A stretch of 64,000 nt of DNA from Parasulfuritortus sp036391875 (GTDB taxonomy: Bacteria > Pseudomonadota > Gammaproteobacteria > Burkholderiales > Thiobacillaceae), in the NCBI GenBank assembly GCA_036391875.1, contig DASVZA010000044.1:116933-180932 (forward strand), read 5' to 3'. The position numbers were made by a program, and so were the translations under genes. The notes under the pieces were generated by a model. That model was not told the DNA's origin. It saw only the letters and a program-made list of their open reading frames with translations, and did no database searches. Each line of letters starts with the position of its first letter. Position 1 is the first letter of the stretch. This document shows positions 27,764 to 36,829 of the stretch, one piece after another.

Positions 27764-28977
27764 GCCGCTCCCCTTCCGAACAGGGCTGCCAGCTTGGCCG
27801 CCTCCCGGTCGATGTCGTGGCGTTCCAGCACACGGCGATAGCCCGCTTCCCCCATGCGCTCTAGCACACTCGACGGTGTCGCCAGAAAATCCTCCAAAGT
27901 AGCGGCGAGCGCCTCGACCGAGCCGGCCGGAAACAGCCAGCCGTTTTCGCCCGGCCTGACCAACTCGGGAATACCCGCCACATACGTCGTCAATATCGGC
28001 CGGCGCAGCGCCATGGCCTCCATGATGACCACCGGCAGACCTTCGGCGAAGCTCGGCAACACCATGCCGCGCGCAGCGAGGATTTCCTCCCGCACCCGGT
28101 CGCTGCTGATCCAGCCCGTGATGCGTACCCGGCTTGCCAGGTCGTGACGCGCGATCAAGGCTTCGACTTCCTGGCGCATCTCGCCGTCACCGGCCAGCAC
28201 CAACTCGAAATCGATTCCTTTCGCAGCTACCCGCTGCGCCGCCTCGACCAGCAGCAACTGGCCCTTCTGCTCGCACAGGCGGCCCACGCACACCAGCCTC
28301 GGCCGCTCTGGAATAGGTACCGGCGCCACAGCATGGAAAGCGGCTTCGAGTCCGCAGCGAACCACCTCGACCTTGCCCCACTGGTCATGTCCGACCCAGC
28401 GATACAACTGGCTCCGGCCGAACGAACTGATCGCCACAACGAAGGCCGCGCGCCGGATTTTTTCGCCTAGATGAATGAACTGCGGTTTGTCGAACTCCTC
28501 GGGGCCATGCACTGTGAAGCTGTAGGCCGGTCCGCCCAGGGCATGGGCCAACATCACCACCTCTGCGGAATTTGTGCCGAAATGAGCGTGGATGTGACGT
28601 GCCCCTGATTCCTGTAGCCAAGGCAGCATGCGGCAAGCCTCGGCCAGGTAGATCAGGTGGTAAGGCCAACCGCGGTCGGCATGACGCCCCATCCTCAACG
28701 CCAGCGACAGGGCGGAAACGAACTGTGCCGGTGCCGACAGCACTGTCCTGAGCACCGCCGACAATAATGAGGCCAAGCCGGCTCGCAGAACGTAGCGTGT
28801 CAACTCACGCTCGCGGATATCCTCGGCATCGACCAGATCGCCGTCCCAACCGCGCAGGGCGATGCGCTGCACCTCGAAGCCCTGCCTCTCGAGCGCCAGA
28901 ATCTCGCGCCGGATAAAGCTGTGGCTGACCTTCGGATATTGGTTGATAAAATAACTTATTTTATTAATTTTATTCAT
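27760..28977 (-). CDS. Glycosyltransferase family 4
   Basis: About 405 residues with a GT-B fold. The N-terminal half starts ISYFINQYPKVSHSFIRREI, a common opening in EPS GT4 enzymes, with HIHAHFGTNSAEV and FTVHGPEEFD. The C-terminal nucleotide-binding half has LVCVGRLCEQKGQLLLVEAA and the E-x7-E motif in SFAEGLPVVIMEAMALRRPI. ATG of MNKINKI chosen; an in-frame TTG 18 bases upstream would overlap the preceding gene. Part of the minus-strand glycosyltransferase array. Confidence 0.88.
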   Translation of the reverse strand: MNKINKISYFINQYPKVSHSFIRREILALERQGFEVQRIALRGWDGDLVDAEDIRERELTRYVLRAGLASLLSAVLRTVLSAPAQFVSALSLALRMGRHADRGWPYHLIYLAEACRMLPWLQESGARHIHAHFGTNSAEVVMLAHALGGPAYSFTVHGPEEFDKPQFIHLGEKIRRAAFVVAISSFGRSQLYRWVGHDQWGKVEVVRCGLEAAFHAVAPVPIPERPRLVCVGRLCEQKGQLLLVEAAQRVAAKGIDFELVLAGDGEMRQEVEALIARHDLASRVRITGWISSDRVREEILAARGMVLPSFAEGLPVVIMEAMALRRPILTTYVAGIPELVRPGENGWLFPAGSVEALAATLEDFLATPSSVLERMGEAGYRRVLERHDIDREAAKLAALFGRGAA

Positions 28978-28987
28978 ACCAAGACAA

Positions 28988-30004
28988 TTAAACAAACCCC
29001 CTACGAAAACAACAAAATTTATTCATAAATACATAAAACAACAAGCCAATAACGTCCCTTCTCGAATAATAAAAATATTTATTTTTAATAATCAAAAAAA
29101 ACCTCCTAAACAAAGACCTCCCTTTAAAAATATACAAGTACTCAGAATACTCTATGGCCGCACCACCCCTCACTTCATCAGCACAACATAAATATATATT
29201 TGAGACCTCTGGCTGAACATCTATTGTCAACTTCAATGAAGGAAAATAAGAAAACAAACCTTTTGTTTTAAGCTGTCCCTGTCTTGGCGCCCCGCTTCCT
29301 ATGACGTTGTTATTGTGTTGTCTATATAGCAGTAACGCCTTATTTATATAACATCTAAATCCAACAAATCCTGCGATTAGCGCTGCTTGATAGTCATAAG
29401 GCAGAGCCGACTTGGTCTTCAGAAGATGCCTTTTTAACGAATTATTGATAAGAGATCCCGCCCCCTGCACACAATTAGACATGAGAACACCCGAGATACC
29501 TTCTTTCTTGCCCCTACCACCGATAAATCTTGATCTAACTATTTTTGCTTCCGCATCGACGATTGCTGCATCGCAATGTACCAGACATGGAGCATCGCCA
29601 TATTTTGACTCCATTTTTTTCATGACAGACATGGATTCTTCTATTTTAGTGGGTAGCCAAATATCATCTTGATCGCAAAACATTATATAATTAGCTTGCG
29701 AAATAGAAAGCAACCTCAAAAAATTATTGTTATATCCTAAATTCCCACGATCATCGTCAACAAAAATAACTCTACCATCACCCGCGCCTAACTCCCTAAT
29801 TAAATTAACAGTACCATCATGTGACCCATCATCGCGAATGATCAATCTCCAGTTTTTCCATGTTTGTCTCATTATGGAGTCAACTTGCTCACGGATGAAG
29901 TTTTCACCATTATATGTCGCCATCAATATATCAACGACATACATAGTATTTTCTCTTTCGGCTGTGCCAGTTCTGTTCAATTTAACGTCACTCTTTAAAT
30001 TCAT
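28988..30004 (-). CDS. Glycosyltransferase family 2, AT-rich (acquired)
   Basis: 338 residues. A GT-A domain with ILMATYNGENFIREQVDSI, RDDGSHDGT and the metal site FCDQDDIW, the pattern seen in rhamnosyltransferase-like enzymes; the C-terminal third is basic and rich in aromatic residues. The start at 30004 overlaps the upstream stop as TGATG; a second ATG at 29944 (MYVVDILMATYNG) has a weak GA-rich site and could be used. The gene is markedly A+T-rich compared with its neighbours, which indicates recent transfer. Confidence 0.85.
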   Translation of the reverse strand: MNLKSDVKLNRTGTAERENTMYVVDILMATYNGENFIREQVDSIMRQTWKNWRLIIRDDGSHDGTVNLIRELGAGDGRVIFVDDDRGNLGYNNNFLRLLSISQANYIMFCDQDDIWLPTKIEESMSVMKKMESKYGDAPCLVHCDAAIVDAEAKIVRSRFIGGRGKKEGISGVLMSNCVQGAGSLINNSLKRHLLKTKSALPYDYQAALIAGFVGFRCYINKALLLYRQHNNNVIGSGAPRQGQLKTKGLFSYFPSLKLTIDVQPEVSNIYLCCADEVRGGAAIEYSEYLYIFKGRSLFRRFFLIIKNKYFYYSRRDVIGLLFYVFMNKFCCFRRGFV

Positions 30005-30531
30005 CAGAATTTATTCACACTACTATTCGTTGCCTTTGCCCGGATCGTAGCAGGTACCCCCACCGCCATACAGTTAGCCGGCACATCGGTCAGCACCACC
30101 GCATTAGCGCCGATCAACGCATGATCCCCGATAGTGACGTCGCCCAGTATCTTCGCCCCCGCACCGATATCGACATGACCACCAATCCTGGGGGCGCCCG
30201 GCCGTCCCCGGGTACCAATAGTGACCTGCTGAAAAATCAGGCAATTCGGCCCGATCTGGACATCTGGATGAATGACTACGCCGTTCGGATGAGGCAACAG
30301 CAACCCACCACCGATCAAGGAATTGATCGGTATGTCTGCTCCCGTCAATATGCTCCAGAAACGGTGGCGCAGAACCGCCCATTTTTTGAGCAGCACCCGT
30401 AAGGGGTTGCGAGAAGCAGCATGGCACTGATAATCCCGAATGGCTGCCAATAACGATTTGGATGGCTGCCAGGCAAAGTGGCGTTTATGCTCGCGACTCC
30501 AATCCGGGATGACCGGAGATATCTCGCTCAT
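30004..30531 (-). CDS. Serine-acetyltransferase-like hexapeptide O-acetyltransferase
   Basis: About 175 residues. The C-terminal two thirds form a left-handed beta-helix of hexapeptide repeats (IGGGLLLPHPNGVVIHPDVQ, IGPNCLIFQQVTIG, IGGHVDIGAGAKILGDVTIG, ALIGANAVVLTDVP) ending in the usual GVPATIRAK. It resembles CysE, but the location among glycosyltransferases suggests that it acetylates a sugar of the EPS. The start ATG overlaps the upstream stop as TGATG. Substrate inferred from context. Confidence 0.85.
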   Translation of the reverse strand: MSEISPVIPDWSREHKRHFAWQPSKSLLAAIRDYQCHAASRNPLRVLLKKWAVLRHRFWSILTGADIPINSLIGGGLLLPHPNGVVIHPDVQIGPNCLIFQQVTIGTRGRPGAPRIGGHVDIGAGAKILGDVTIGDHALIGANAVVLTDVPANCMAVGVPATIRAKATNSSVNKF

Positions 30532-31541
30532 CACCTCTTCTCCAGGGTATTTAGATAGCGAAGCAGATAATCGACCCATCGCCCTTCGTCGTGCTGGCTG
30601 GCAAACTCGAATGCGCCCTGAGCCAGTCGCTCATATAAAGCCTGATCCTGCCACAGCGTCTCGATGTTTTGCCTGAGGCCATCGACATCGCCCGGCATGC
30701 CAACCAATGCATTCCTATCATGCTGCACATATTCCTGGGTCCCAGTGGACAAGGTCGACACGACCGGCTTACCGAGCAGCATGCTGCCCACGATGGAAAT
30801 GTGGCCGCAATTTGTCGCCTGATCCCGCAAGGGGATAACCACGAAGCGGGAAAATTTAACGATGTTCCAGAACTGGGAGCTCGGCAAATTGGTACGGGCT
30901 GCAATATGGGCCGGCAACACCATGCCGGCAATGTTCTGCGGCCGTACAGCCATGACAACCGGTATGTCTGGCAGCGCCCGGCAGGCCTCGACCATCGTCT
31001 TGTAATCCCGCCCCTCCCCGCCAATCGCACATATATAGTCGCCCGCTACCAGCGGCGTTTCGGGACGGGCAGCAGGGGTCTTCATTGCCCAGGGTAGAAC
31101 ATCGATACGCTCCGAGTCGATCCTGAAATATTCTGAGTACAGCGTCTTTTCCGCTCTGGAGAAGACAACGAACCGATCGACACGCCGAAAAGCAGAAGAC
31201 ATCAACCGGTGCGTGAGGCCGGTTGGCAGGTCGGTGAAATTAAACGAGAAGGCAATGTGTTTTGTCTTGGCCGCAAACAATCGGCCAAACAGCGCCACCC
31301 ACCAGGTCATACGCGGCAGATGGGAAATCACGACGTCGGCGTTTCTCGCTTCGATAGCGGCTCCGGCCGCGGCACGATAGCGGGCGATCTTGGGGCGCTT
31401 GACCAGACGCTCGATCCAGTTCTGCGGCGAAGCGGTATGGAACGACCATGCCAGACTGCCTGCCGGCATCTTGTCTTTCAGGAAAGTCCAGCCTTCCTGC
31501 GCCAATTCGGCACAATTCACGATATGGATCGGTTCACTCAT
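30531..31541 (-). CDS. Glycosyltransferase, GT4/GT1-like
   Basis: 336 residues, GT-B-like with a less conserved N-terminus. VVISHLPRMTWWVALFGRLF and HIAFSFNFTDLP are in the first half. The second half contains ICAIGGEGRDYKTMVEACRA, SRFVVIPLRDQATNCGHISI and LLGKPVVSTLSTGTQEYVQ, matching the donor-binding region of GT4-like enzymes, though the E-x7-E motif is not obvious. TGATG overlap with the acetyltransferase gene. Confidence 0.75.
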   Translation of the reverse strand: MSEPIHIVNCAELAQEGWTFLKDKMPAGSLAWSFHTASPQNWIERLVKRPKIARYRAAAGAAIEARNADVVISHLPRMTWWVALFGRLFAAKTKHIAFSFNFTDLPTGLTHRLMSSAFRRVDRFVVFSRAEKTLYSEYFRIDSERIDVLPWAMKTPAARPETPLVAGDYICAIGGEGRDYKTMVEACRALPDIPVVMAVRPQNIAGMVLPAHIAARTNLPSSQFWNIVKFSRFVVIPLRDQATNCGHISIVGSMLLGKPVVSTLSTGTQEYVQHDRNALVGMPGDVDGLRQNIETLWQDQALYERLAQGAFEFASQHDEGRWVDYLLRYLNTLEKR

Positions 31542-31568
31542 CGGCCAGCATCCATTTCCTGTATCACG

Positions 31569-32579
31569 TCATTTGTATTCAATCAGCCGTCCCTGGCCGC
31601 CAGTCGCACGGCGCAGCAAAAACTGCACCTGGCCCAATGCCTCCGGAAACTTGCCGAGTACCAGAAACAAGGCACGCCAACCGTTCTCTCTCGCACTGCT
31701 CCGTCCACCTCTGGCGGCCAACCTGAACACCTGCGCAGGATAGATAGCCAGGGCCAGCAAACCGAGCATTGGCGACAACATGGCAGCCAGCAGTGCAATT
31801 GTCGGCAAGCCCAAACCCCAGAGCCAGGCGCTGCGCGACTCCCGTACCCAATGACGCTCAGGCGGTGCACCGTGCAGATAGGCGCCTTCGGCGAAGGCGA
31901 AACCGGCCCGCCTAGTCCGTTTCCACCACTGCCCGAAATGGCTCATTGCGGCATCGTGCAAAGTCATCTCCTCGCCCAGGCGCCAAATCTTCCAGCCCGA
32001 CCCACGCAGACGGACACACAATTCCGGCTCTTCGCCAGCGATCAAGTCTGGCCGAAAACCACCCACCGACTCGAAAGCAGTCACCCGAATCATCACATCA
32101 CCTCCGCAGGCCTTGGCCTCACCGACTGGTGTATCCCATTCGATGTCGCACAGCATGTTGTACACGGACTGCTCCGGGTAACGCTCGCGGCGACGGCCGC
32201 AGGCCGCGGCAACGTTGACATGCAAATCAAGGAATATCTTTGCCTTGTCGAACCAGCCATCGACGATTTCGCAATCACCATCTACGAACTGCACATAGGT
32301 TAAATCCGGCTTTGACTCAAACAACCGGCGGAAGCCTTCGTTTCTAGCTCGCGCGGCTGTAAACGGGACAGTCAAATCCAATGAAATTACTTGTGCCCCG
32401 AAGGTCAGTGCCAATTCCCGGGACCCATCCGTCGAACCCGAATCAACATAAACTATGCTATGCCCAAATTCAGAAATCGATTGAAGACAACGCCGAAGAC
32501 GAAGCCCTTCGTTTCGTCCAATAACGACCACGCCAATTTCTTCGGTTTCATTTGTTTTCTGTCCGGAATGCATTATCAC
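31569..32579 (-). CDS. Glycosyltransferase family 2 with C-terminal membrane segment
   Basis: 336 residues. GT-A features: GVVVIGRNEGLRLRRCLQSI, VYVDSGSTDGS, VQFVDGDCEIVDGW, and GEEPELCVRLRGSGW, the catalytic-base region. Two hydrophobic helices at about 250-290 probably anchor it to the inner membrane. Related proteins are often annotated as EPS succinoglycan-type transferases; the sugar is not known. It lies 27 bp from the next glycosyltransferase. Confidence 0.87.
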   Translation of the reverse strand: MIMHSGQKTNETEEIGVVVIGRNEGLRLRRCLQSISEFGHSIVYVDSGSTDGSRELALTFGAQVISLDLTVPFTAARARNEGFRRLFESKPDLTYVQFVDGDCEIVDGWFDKAKIFLDLHVNVAAACGRRRERYPEQSVYNMLCDIEWDTPVGEAKACGGDVMIRVTAFESVGGFRPDLIAGEEPELCVRLRGSGWKIWRLGEEMTLHDAAMSHFGQWWKRTRRAGFAFAEGAYLHGAPPERHWVRESRSAWLWGLGLPTIALLAAMLSPMLGLLALAIYPAQVFRLAARGGRSSARENGWRALFLVLGKFPEALGQVQFLLRRATGGQGRLIEYK

Positions 32580-32626
32580 CCATCTGCCTATTTTATTGAA
32601 GTTCAGGTTATGTTCATAACTGCTTA

Positions 32627-33646
32627 TTAACCTTGCTCCTCTCTGCGAATACCGGAAACAGTGCCTCGCTGCAGCCTCTTCGACAAGCTTTTACCATAGG
32701 AAATACATTTATGCTCATAATAATATGTAGAAAAATGGGCGAGCATCCACAAAACAATAAATAATAATGGCCTTTTGGCATATCTTTCAAAAACATCACC
32801 ACTACCGAGCCAGCTATACATAAGCAAGGGGTGAATCACGTAAAGAGCATAAGAAATCGCAGCCAGGTAAATCAGCCACCGGTTATTCAAATAAGTGGAC
32901 ATACTCTCATTTTTTTTAGTGATCGTTATCCCCACCAATATTCCAGCAAGGTATGGTCTTAAATAGTTCATAAAGCCGCTATCAGGATGCGATGAAACGA
33001 GTAACAACACCAACACAACCCATGGATTAAAACCGCTTATAATTTTTCTTGGCAAATCACCAAATTTATTAAAATAAACCAATGCCAACGTGCTTCCCGC
33101 AAGGATCTCATCAACTCTGAAATACGTGTTAATGGCAACATGCACACCGTTATCGATTCGGAATAGCGTAATTCCCAGGCCCAACAACGGCAGCAGCAAT
33201 AGCCCTCGGTGCCTCAACAAGGCAAACAACAATGCGATGCAGATATAAAACTGAACCTCAACGCACAAACTCCAAAGATGCCCCCCCACTTCCACAAGCT
33301 GCATGGGAGGCCAATTTGCAATAAAAAGCAAATTAGCCAGCCACATTCCGAATGTTGCCTTTGACAATATCATTGCCAAAACTATATACAGCCAGGCCAA
33401 CGGTAGAATTCTAAATAACCGCCTAATAAAAAAATCAACAATACTGCTGTTTTTAATAAAAAAACTCGTTATCAAGAACCCGGATAGAGTAAAGAAAAGC
33501 GACATCCCAATCACACCGGCAGTGAAGTTTAGCTGCCAACTCTTAGGCCCCAGAGGCAACATATGTGCCGCCAAAACAAACAAAATACTTAATCCACGCC
33601 ATCCATCCAACGCGGAAAAGCGGTTTGCCTCCAGTTGGTTACTCAT
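32627..33646 (-). CDS. Integral membrane acyltransferase family 3 (O-acyltransferase), AT-rich
   Basis: 339 residues with about ten membrane helices. It opens FSALDGWRGLSILFVLAAHM, containing the conserved R and the H of the OafA/NodX family, then LFFTLSGFLITSFF and GGHLWSLCVEVQFYICIALL. Such proteins move acetyl or other acyl groups onto sugars of surface glycans. No SGNH domain is fused. Base composition is clearly A+T-richer than the flanking genes, which suggests transfer. It probably decorates the EPS repeat. Confidence 0.88.
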   Translation of the reverse strand: MSNQLEANRFSALDGWRGLSILFVLAAHMLPLGPKSWQLNFTAGVIGMSLFFTLSGFLITSFFIKNSSIVDFFIRRLFRILPLAWLYIVLAMILSKATFGMWLANLLFIANWPPMQLVEVGGHLWSLCVEVQFYICIALLFALLRHRGLLLLPLLGLGITLFRIDNGVHVAINTYFRVDEILAGSTLALVYFNKFGDLPRKIISGFNPWVVLVLLLVSSHPDSGFMNYLRPYLAGILVGITITKKNESMSTYLNNRWLIYLAAISYALYVIHPLLMYSWLGSGDVFERYAKRPLLFIVLWMLAHFSTYYYEHKCISYGKSLSKRLQRGTVSGIRREEQG

Positions 33647-33723
33647 ATGGATACCTCTCTTGGCTTTTCTTTAATTTAAATACTTTGCTACGATAAACCC
33701 TTGGTCGTTAGACAAGGCACAAT

Positions 33724-34587
33724 CTAGGACCAGTTCAATGTATTTGTCGAAGTAATTTCTTTGAAACAGGCGCAATCCAGTGCCTGCCCCAGCCAAGCAC
33801 CCAACTCGGCTAGATCGCGGTCAAACACAAACTGTAATTCAGTCCGGACCGTTTCACTCAGCTCCGGGCGTTTCTTCATGGTCAAGCGCTCTTTTACCGC
33901 ATCCCGCCACCCCTGTGGAACCAGGTTGCGGCGCAGCCAGGTCGCCTGCCCCGACTCCACCAGCATGCCGTACAAAGGGAAACGGCGGATCCGTTCGCTA
34001 GATATGTTGCTCGGCTTCAAGTCATGCTGCCAGATCGGCGCACCCGGATAGCCGATGAACCGGCAGACCCGCTCCAATTCGGCCTGCGGCTCGCGGATCA
34101 AACGGTCGAAAAACACCGGCAACACCGCCTCCCTACCGAAGGCCTCGAAATAAGGCTTCAGTTGCATCGCATACTGGCCGTACGCCACCAACTCCGGATA
34201 ACGCCCCACGGCCTCCTCGATCTCGCAGTTGTATACGCCCATGCTCCATTCATGGATGTAATGCGACACCAGTCGGTCGACCGGATGCCGCATCACATAG
34301 ACGAAGCGGGCATCAGGGACATGCTGTTTCAGGCGAGCAACGGCATTCGGGTGGGTCGGCAGCTTGGTGTAATGCGTGCTGGCCTCGCCCAGCAACGCCC
34401 CTTCCTCCGCCTCGGCGAACAGGCCGGCATACCAACCCATGCCCCGTGCAAACTGATCATCGTCGCTGAAGAAATTCGGCTCCTTCGGCTCCGACATGAA
34501 TATGCCCGGCTGTACGACCAGTTGTTCCTGCAGCGATGAGGTCGCGGACTTCATGGCCCCGACGATGATGAAATGCGGTAGACGCAT
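33724..34587 (-). CDS. PAPS-dependent sulfotransferase (Sulfotransfer_1/3 type)
   Basis: 287 residues. The 5'-phosphosulfate loop is IIVGAMKSATSSL (K13), and the 3'-phosphate-binding motif is FVYVMRHPVDRLVSHYIHEW (R100, S108). EPKEPNFFSDDDQF and the C-terminal LSETVRTELQFVFDRDLAEL are typical of heparan-sulfate-like sulfotransferases. It would transfer sulfate from PAPS to a sugar hydroxyl or amine in the cytoplasm. PAPS is presumably made by the CysC at the edge of this locus. Confidence 0.9.
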   Translation of the reverse strand: MRLPHFIIVGAMKSATSSLQEQLVVQPGIFMSEPKEPNFFSDDDQFARGMGWYAGLFAEAEEGALLGEASTHYTKLPTHPNAVARLKQHVPDARFVYVMRHPVDRLVSHYIHEWSMGVYNCEIEEAVGRYPELVAYGQYAMQLKPYFEAFGREAVLPVFFDRLIREPQAELERVCRFIGYPGAPIWQHDLKPSNISSERIRRFPLYGMLVESGQATWLRRNLVPQGWRDAVKERLTMKKRPELSETVRTELQFVFDRDLAELGAWLGQALDCACFKEITSTNTLNWS

Positions 34588-34612
34588 GCTTGCAAGCTCC
34601 CTCGTTCTCGAT

Positions 34613-35605
34613 CTATTTCGGCGGCGTGTAGGGTTTCATCGGATCCAGCCAATGGGTCCAGATATCCAGCCACTGGCGCTCGACTGCCGTCTTGTCCGAA
34701 CGGCCAAACCACTGTCGGGCCTTGGAAACCGAACGACCGAACCACCACATCAGATTGGCCGCGGTCAGGCCCCACCAGCCATAGGCCTGATAAAAAAACC
34801 GAGTCCTGGACTCGTAGTAATAACGCGGCACCCGCTTCTTCAGCCGGGTCTGCTCCTTCACCGGCGAACTGCCGCCGCGCAGGTGCACCACGCGCGCATC
34901 CGGATCGTGGACAATCCGCCAACCCGCCTGGCCGGCACGATGACAGAACTCGACATCCTCGAAATACATGAAATAACCCTCGTCCAGCAGACCGACTTGC
35001 TGGAACACCTCATCCTTTATCAGCACACAGGCGAAACTGGTCCACTCCGGCCAGGCCACCGCTTCCTGCACCGGCAGGTAGACGATGTACCTGCGCAGGA
35101 GACGGTCGATCATCCCCGTATGGGCGGCACCGAGCAACTCACTGAACGGGCTATGGAAACGGAAGCAACTTTCCTGTCCTTTGCCGTCTGGCCACTCCAG
35201 GCGCGGGCTGACCAGGCCCGCCTCTGGGTAGCGGATGGCGGTGGCCAGGATGCTGCGGATCGCCCCTGGCCGCACTAGGGTGTCGCTGTTCAGAAGCAGG
35301 TAATGGCACGCCCGCACGGCAGCTATCCCCGTATTGTTGCCGCCGGCGAAACCGGAATTACGCACAGAAGGAATCAGCCTCACTTTCCTTTCGGTATCGT
35401 GGTCGGCCAACCAGGCTCCGACTCGAAGACAGGAGTCGTCACCCGAATTGTTGTCGACGATGACGACCGCGGCATTCAAGCCTTCCAACTCCAGCAGCAA
35501 CGTCCCAAGGCAATCAATGACGAAATGCGGGGTCTTGTAATTGACGATGACCACACAAAGATTGACTACGTCATCGGCTGAATTATCCAGAACGGTTGTT
35601 TCCAT
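34613..35605 (-). CDS. Glycosyltransferase family 2 (rhamnosyltransferase-like)
   Basis: 330 residues with VVIVNYKTPHFVIDCLGTLL, VIVDNNSGDDS, SGFAGGNNTGI, YLLLNSDTLVRPG and FMYFEDVEFCHRAGQAGW, the full set for the WbbL-like GT2 branch, which often transfers rhamnose. No membrane helix is evident. It sits between a sulfotransferase gene (25 bp) and a GT4 gene (9 bp). Donor sugar not established: no dTDP-rhamnose genes occur in the window. Confidence 0.87.
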   Translation of the reverse strand: METTVLDNSADDVVNLCVVIVNYKTPHFVIDCLGTLLLELEGLNAAVVIVDNNSGDDSCLRVGAWLADHDTERKVRLIPSVRNSGFAGGNNTGIAAVRACHYLLLNSDTLVRPGAIRSILATAIRYPEAGLVSPRLEWPDGKGQESCFRFHSPFSELLGAAHTGMIDRLLRRYIVYLPVQEAVAWPEWTSFACVLIKDEVFQQVGLLDEGYFMYFEDVEFCHRAGQAGWRIVHDPDARVVHLRGGSSPVKEQTRLKKRVPRYYYESRTRFFYQAYGWWGLTAANLMWWFGRSVSKARQWFGRSDKTAVERQWLDIWTHWLDPMKPYTPPK

Positions 35606-35614
35606 AAATTGAAA

Positions 35615-36829
35615 TCAGCGTTGCTTCGCTTGCATGATATCGATGCAATGTGAAATACGACGCTTGAATGTCGTTTCAAAATTGTTATCCATAGCGAACC
35701 GTACCGCCGCCCTTGACTTCGCCTTGATCTCATCCCTTGATAAATGCAATCTGGCAATCAGGTCGGCCAATCCGGCCACATCGTTCATGTCCACCTTCCA
35801 ACCGACATCATGCTTGGCCAGTATTCCCGCGTGCGCCTTGTTGCCGTAGCCGGCGATGGGCACCCCGCAGGCATACGTCTCCAGATACGTGCACGAAGGG
35901 TCGCTCTGCCGATGGCAGACGACAAATAAATCGATGTTCTTTTTGACGTATGGCACCAACTCGTTCTTGAAATCAACAGCACCATGCAGCCGCACTTGGG
36001 CCGAGATGCCGTAATTTTTAATTTTTGCATCCATCTCCGGCAGCAATTCGCCATCACCAAAGATATCCAGACTGAACGGCACGCCTCTCGCGTGCAACAC
36101 GCGGCCAAGCTCGACCAGATGATCGGCGCCTTTTATACCAATCAGCCGACCTGAAAAACCGAGGCGAAGCGGCTCTTTCCTGTCAAGGAACGACAATCTT
36201 TCGCCGAGCTCGGAATGAGAGATGCCCATCCCCTCTTCAATCCGGGTATCAAAATAGATCAAAGGGTTGCGAACGAATCTTGAATAAACATCGTAGGCCG
36301 GAACACCGTTCGCCTGGACGCTATCGGCCTGTTTGAGTGCATTTCGCCGTTTAAATTCCGCATACAGCAGCCAGACTGCCGATTTCGCCAATTGCAGCGG
36401 ATTGCCGGCACTGATGCGCAATATCTGCAGACGGGTCTCGAGTATGTATTCGATCCCGTAGATGCAGGCGACGTTTAGTTTTTGACACAAAGAGGCAACA
36501 TGAAAATTCTTATGATTGTCGGCCGAAGCCAAGACGATATCGACATCCCTCAGGTGAGCCTCCAGCACCTCCTCCTCTGCTCCGAGGAAAACGAATCGAG
36601 CTCTGGCGTTTTGCTCTTCATATTTGATCAAGCCAAACTTTGGCGGTGACCCGTGGTCGATGCGAATGCCCACGCGGACCTCGCCTGGCCATATTTCCGT
36701 GTACAAGGAAAGTCCGTCATAGAATTTCCGGTCGAAGTACAAATTGCCATCCATCCGCCACACGGCGGCGGATGGCAAAATCAACAATATCTTCGAACTG
36801 CCATTTTCGATTATCGAGCGATCAGGCAT
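35615..36829 (-). CDS. Glycosyltransferase family 4
   Basis: About 404 residues. GT-B fold with KILLILPSAAVWRMDGNLYF at the N-terminus and, in the second half, LRLGFSGRLIGIKGADHLVE and SDPSCTYLETYACGVPIAGY for the donor site. I prefer the ATG of MPDRSIIENG, which overlaps the upstream gene by 8 bp; the frame continues 14 codons further into that gene. Moderately A+T-rich. Specificity unknown. Confidence 0.82.
   Translation of the reverse strand: MPDRSIIENGSSKILLILPSAAVWRMDGNLYFDRKFYDGLSLYTEIWPGEVRVGIRIDHGSPPKFGLIKYEEQNARARFVFLGAEEEVLEAHLRDVDIVLASADNHKNFHVASLCQKLNVACIYGIEYILETRLQILRISAGNPLQLAKSAVWLLYAEFKRRNALKQADSVQANGVPAYDVYSRFVRNPLIYFDTRIEEGMGISHSELGERLSFLDRKEPLRLGFSGRLIGIKGADHLVELGRVLHARGVPFSLDIFGDGELLPEMDAKIKNYGISAQVRLHGAVDFKNELVPYVKKNIDLFVVCHRQSDPSCTYLETYACGVPIAGYGNKAHAGILAKHDVGWKVDMNDVAGLADLIARLHLSRDEIKAKSRAAVRFAMDNNFETTFKRRISHCIDIMQAKQR

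Noticed and set aside
33281..33287. G/C and A runs of 7-8 bases in EPS genes (also 26278-26284, 38473-38480, 40553-40559, 60867-60874) as phase-variation tracts
   Set aside because: In GC-rich DNA of this length, a rough estimate predicts several to about twenty such runs by chance, so they give no evidence of a contingency-locus system.
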